Source: Monoraphidium neglectum (lineage: Eukaryota; Chlorophyta; Chlorophyceae; Sphaeropleales; Selenastraceae). Taken from it: DNA of 10,457 bases. The position numbers were made by a program, and so were the translations under genes. The notes under the pieces were generated by a model, which had not been told where the DNA came from, did no database searches, and saw only the letters and a program-made list of their open reading frames with translations. Location of the stretch: assembly GCF_000611645.1 (NCBI RefSeq), contig NW_014011522.1, positions 1 through 10,457 on the forward strand, read 5' to 3'. Below, piece by piece: positions 7,345-10,457 of the stretch (position 1 is its first letter; each line of letters starts with the position of its first letter).

Positions 7345-10160
7345 TTAGCGGATGCGGCTGATGTAAGGGGCGTCCAGGCGGGGGAGGTACAGCTTGAGGA
7401 GCACAATGCCGATGGCGGAGCCGCCACCCAGCAGCAGCAGCCCTGGGAAGGGGGAATTCAGGGTACAGAGAATGAGTTGAGGGCGGCCGTGCGTGAGAGC
7501 TTGATAGTCACAGTTGCGCCATCACCGAAGCGCGCGGTTGCATGGGGGGAAGGCAGGCGGCGGCGCCCTTGACTGTGAATTGTGTGCCCTGACGGAGATG
7601 GCCGCCTCAACTTATGAATGGGGCGAGTCAAGGGCGCCGCAACTAACAAATGGGGCTGTCTGCACTATTGATGGGAACGCAGGGGGCGGGCAAGTAGCCG
7701 AAGGCACGGGCCAGCACGGGCAGGGGGCTGGGCGCGGACTCACAGAAAGCGGGCGCCAGGTTGGCGGCTTCGGCGCTGAGTCCGGCCTTGAAGGCCGTGA
7801 CCACCAGAGGGGAGATTCCGCCCAGGATTCCATAGCCGGCAGCGTAGCCGAACCCAAAGCCGGTGGTGCGCTCGAGGGGGTGGTAGATCCTGCGGCGCCG
7901 ACGGCATTTTCGGGGGAAGGCAAGCGTTGGCATGGGTAAGTTGGATTGCAAAGGTTGCAATGAGGAAATGAAATGAGGACTTTTGCAGGGTTGCCTGGAT
8001 GCTGGGCTAGGGCCGCGCGCCCGGCGCAGGGCTGCAGTGTTTTGGGGCGGGTTGAGCCTCATCGGGCTGATTGGCACTCGCATATAGTACAACGTCAGTC
8101 TGTTTTGCGCACAGCCGCGCCTGACATGGTCGGCGTTGCGTGCGCAGCCCCTCCCTCAGTTGCACACGCTCGCAAGCGCCGCGCGCACGGCACCACTGGA
8201 AACCCGGCGCCCGGCCCTGAGCGCTGGGGCCCTCCACAACCGACCACTGCCACCCGATGCTGCCCTCCGCCACCCACTGCCGTCCACTCCCACGACCGCC
8301 CCCCACCTGGTCATGGGCAGGACATAGAGAGCCATGTAGAAACCGATGATGAGGTGGAGCACAGAGGGGGCCACCCACAGGGCCGCCAGGGAGCCGGTGC
8401 CCACCTGAAGGGGGCGGGGTGAGGTGGGAGTGAATGAACTTGTATTAGCGCAGACCGGCTTGGCCCACAGCCTCCAATGCAATGAGCCCCAAATGCCACA
8501 GACCAAAGGACCATCCGGAAAGTGTCAAGTGGACGAATCTCGTTGTGTGTGGGGGTGGACCCAGGGGAGCACACGTTTGGCCACAGCGTGTGCCAACTTG
8601 TCAGGGGCGTTGTCAGGGGCGTTGCAGGGCGCGCAGGCGGCTCATACAGTCATTGGGGCGCCCTCTCACCCAGTAGTAGAGGCCAAAGCCAGAGCCGACG
8701 CCGATGACGAGGCAAACCGCCCCCGCGGAGATTGCGCGCATGCCGTGGTCAAAGCCTGCACCCGCAATCATTGCATGGCGAAGGGCCAGTTAGCGCGCTC
8801 GCAGCCATCTCACATGCTGGTGGCGCTCTTGGTGCAGCGACGCTCGCGATTTATGTACTTTCCCTGGGCGCCTTTCTTTGACTTTCACTGTCCCCCTCTA
8901 GATATAAACTGCTGGCGAATGCCAGCAATGCCTCCCAATCCACGAGGGCACGCGTGCTCGTTGCGGCTGCACGCCCCAGTTTTTTAAGTCACGGTGTTAA
9001 GAATCATGAGAAACCCAAAGGCGAATCTCCCTAAGCGCCGCCAAGGCCCGTCCGAGGTTATGCACCCACCGTAGCCGGCAATGCTCAGGCCAATGGTGTT
9101 GAAGATGAGGGAGACGATGGTGATGGCCAGGGCGACGTTGGGGTGCAGCTTGTATGTGTTGATCAGCTGGCCGCTCAGCCAGGTCACGGCGACGAAGAAC
9201 GCACCTGCAGTGACGTGAGCGGTGATGTGATTCGAGGGTTGCTGGAACAAGGCTGCAGCTCACAGTTGCTGTCAGGCCGCTCTTATGCATGCGTCTGACC
9301 AGAAAATTTTGGGAGAGAGGCCACAGTTTAAGGCCTGCCCCCCTCCCCCCCGGCAGGGGCAGAGGCAGAGGCGAGGGGCGGGGGGCAGATAAACGCACAT
9401 GTGTACACGAAAGGAGACGCGATGATAATCTTTTGCCACACCAACACGCAGCTCGCTCCAGGCACCAATCACAGCAAGACACGCATCATGCCCGCGAACC
9501 AACTGGTCAACCCACCGCAGACCCAGGCGCCAAAGAAGAGGTTGCAGGTCAGGCCAAAGGCGTTGTTCCTGAGCAGGCGGAAGACGGGCACGCTGGAGCG
9601 GCTGTGGCCGTGCAGCACGGCGAGCACGCCCTTCTGCTTCGCCTCGACCTCCTCCTCGACCTCGGACTGGCTGGCACCGGACTGGCTGGCGGCGTCATCC
9701 AGGTTCTGGGGCGGCGCCCGAGGTGGCGGGCAGCAAGGGGCAAGGCAAAGGAGGCAGCATCTGCTGTCAGCTTGGAGCGGGCATCATCATTTGTGCTTCG
9801 CTGAATTTTGCCGTGAAGAACCGCCTGCTCGTGATGTTCTTGCACGTGCACCACGAGCGTCCGACCATGCAGCGACAAAGACGGGCGGCAAGGGGAGAGC
9901 GACATGTAACCACCAGATTGCTGATCACACACCTTGGACGTGGCCTTGTCGCTGATCTCAAGCTTGGCGTCAGGCTCCCCGGCCTCGCCGCCCTCGACGC
10001 CCTCGCCGGCCGCGGCGCGGTCCTTTGCATAGGCCTCCAGGAAGGTGGCTGGCTCGGGCAGGCCGCGGCGCATGAAGTATCCGAGGACGGCTGAGAAGGC
10101 GGCGAGGAGGAAAGGGATGCGCCAGCCCCACTCAAGCATCTGGTCCTTTGTGAGGGCGGC
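7345..10160 (-). CDS. MFS metabolite:H+ symporter-type transporter, C-terminal half (TM6-TM12; 5' end off right edge)
   Basis: Seven exons: 10160-9933, 9705-9516, 9204-9070, 8755-8670, 8404-8307, 7889-7744 and 7442-7345 (TAA). The six introns between them (227, 311, 314, 265, 417 and 301 bp) all have GT...AG ends, and all phases agree: TGCG|GT gives Gly, CG|GC gives Gly, TGG|GTG is phase 0, AG|G gives Arg, T|GG gives Trp. The joined product is 326 residues. Residues 10-20 read EWGWRIPFLLA, the hallmark of helix 6 in the MHS family (ProP, KgtP, ShiA), followed by an RRGLPEPATF loop start. Six further hydrophobic segments lie near residues 127-154, 160-184, 190-214, 219-243, 255-282 and 291-314, giving TM6 to TM12. 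Family members move small solutes such as organic acids or betaines with H+ in the plasma or organelle membrane; the substrate here cannot be told. The loop between TM6 and TM7 (about residues 36-120) is long and acidic (EVEEEVEAKQKG). The C-terminus is short: LPRLDAPYISRIR. Exons for TM1-5 lie beyond 10457. Confidence 0.92.
8598..8621. repeat. Two tandem 12-bp units (TTGTCAGGGGCG) in a transporter intron
   Basis: TTGTCAGGGGCG occurs twice head to tail, followed by the imperfect third copy TTGCAGGGCG. It lies in the intron 8669-8405, well away from both splice sites. It is most likely a small slippage product. Confidence 0.75.
9335..9388. repeat. C-rich/G-rich inverted repeat in a transporter intron
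   Basis: CTGCCCCCCTCCCC (9335-9348) and GGGGCGGGGGGCAG (9375-9388) are reverse complements except at one position, separated by 26 bases that are themselves G-rich. It lies inside the intron 9515-9205. The plus strand has several G runs that could form a quadruplex, whereas the gene's own transcript carries the C-rich complement of the right arm. A hairpin would bring the intron ends closer, but function is speculative. Confidence 0.6.
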
Positions 10161-10414
10161 CTGGGGTTGATGAGGGCGGGGTTGGGGCGCAGGGAGTGGC
10201 AAGGCAAGGGTGTGTGTAGCCAGCGATGGGGGGTGGATGGAGCGTGGCGGAGGGTGCCTCGTTACTCAACTGACAAACACCTTGCGGGCTCTCGGGTAAT
10301 GGTGTGTGCTTCGACCCTTTTCAGGGTGAATTTCGATGCAATCAGCACGATAGCAAGTAAGGCATTGCGCACACCCTCACCCGCACTCACAGGCTCTTAC
10401 AGCCCCCACCCACC

Positions 10415-10449
<35 letters not shown>

Positions 10450-10457
10450 GCATGCAC
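10161..10457 (-). other. Partial intron of the transporter gene (3' part)
   Basis: Upstream of the exon starting at 10160 the minus strand reads a pyrimidine-rich tract and TCAACCCCAG, a good acceptor. From there to the window edge no frame resembles MFS helices 1-5. The region is therefore intron at least to 10457, and the preceding exon and the start codon are outside the window. Confidence 0.7.
10405..10449 (+). repeat. (CCCA)5(CA)n compound microsatellite
   Basis: Five CCCA units (10405-10424) pass directly into CA units ending at 10448, followed by CGCATG. It lies in the intron upstream of the TM6 exon of the transporter gene. It is probably length-variable and may hinder assembly here. 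Confidence 0.9.

Noticed and set aside
8424..8987. 187-codon plus-strand open frame
   Set aside because: It spans transporter exon 8755-8670 and introns on the opposite strand and shows no domain pattern of its own.
9549..10202. 217-codon minus-strand open frame read as a single protein
   Set aside because: Only 10160-9933 is exon. The middle is the intron 9932-9706, and after it the true exon is in a different frame.

Overview
This is nuclear DNA from a eukaryote. GC-rich exons are broken by GT-AG introns of about 140-450 bp, alanine, glycine and glutamine runs are frequent, and (CA)n and (CGCA)n tracts lie inside introns. The combination of gene structure, base composition and proteins suggests a green alga (Chlorophyta, possibly a chlorella-like trebouxiophyte). 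That placement is an inference from style, not from a diagnostic marker. No bacterial operon, mobile element, CRISPR array, rRNA or tRNA was seen.

Layout. (1) 1-1404, minus strand: the 5' part of a protein kinase gene. A helical, Ala/Gln-rich first exon joins an exon with poly-Gln, poly-Pro and the start of a kinase N-lobe (glycine-rich loop and VAAK lysine), followed by 16 consecutive glycines. The gene leaves the window on the left. (2) 1405-2562: a spacer between two divergent genes, likely holding both promoters. (3) 2563-4991, or to 5127 with an alternative last exon, plus strand: a five- or six-exon gene for a multi-pass membrane protein I do not recognise. (4) 5128-7344: about 2.2 kb between two convergent genes, with a near-perfect palindrome, a 26-bp tandem duplication and a weak trace of a decayed exon resembling exon 3 of the membrane-protein gene. 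(5) 7345-10160, minus strand: seven exons encoding transmembrane helices 6-12 of a major facilitator of the metabolite:H+ symporter type (ProP/KgtP/ShiA-like). Its 5' exons lie beyond the right edge. 10161-10457 is intron, ending in a (CCCA)n(CA)n microsatellite.

The strongest result is the exon reconstruction of the transporter. Six internal introns all have GT...AG ends, all phases agree, and the joined product is 326 residues with seven expected helices and one stop. The membrane-protein gene joins equally cleanly in phase, but its first and last exons are less certain. The kinase call rests on the N-lobe motifs alone. I see no pathway link among the three genes. A kinase and an unknown membrane protein sharing a divergent promoter is an arrangement, not evidence of joint function.
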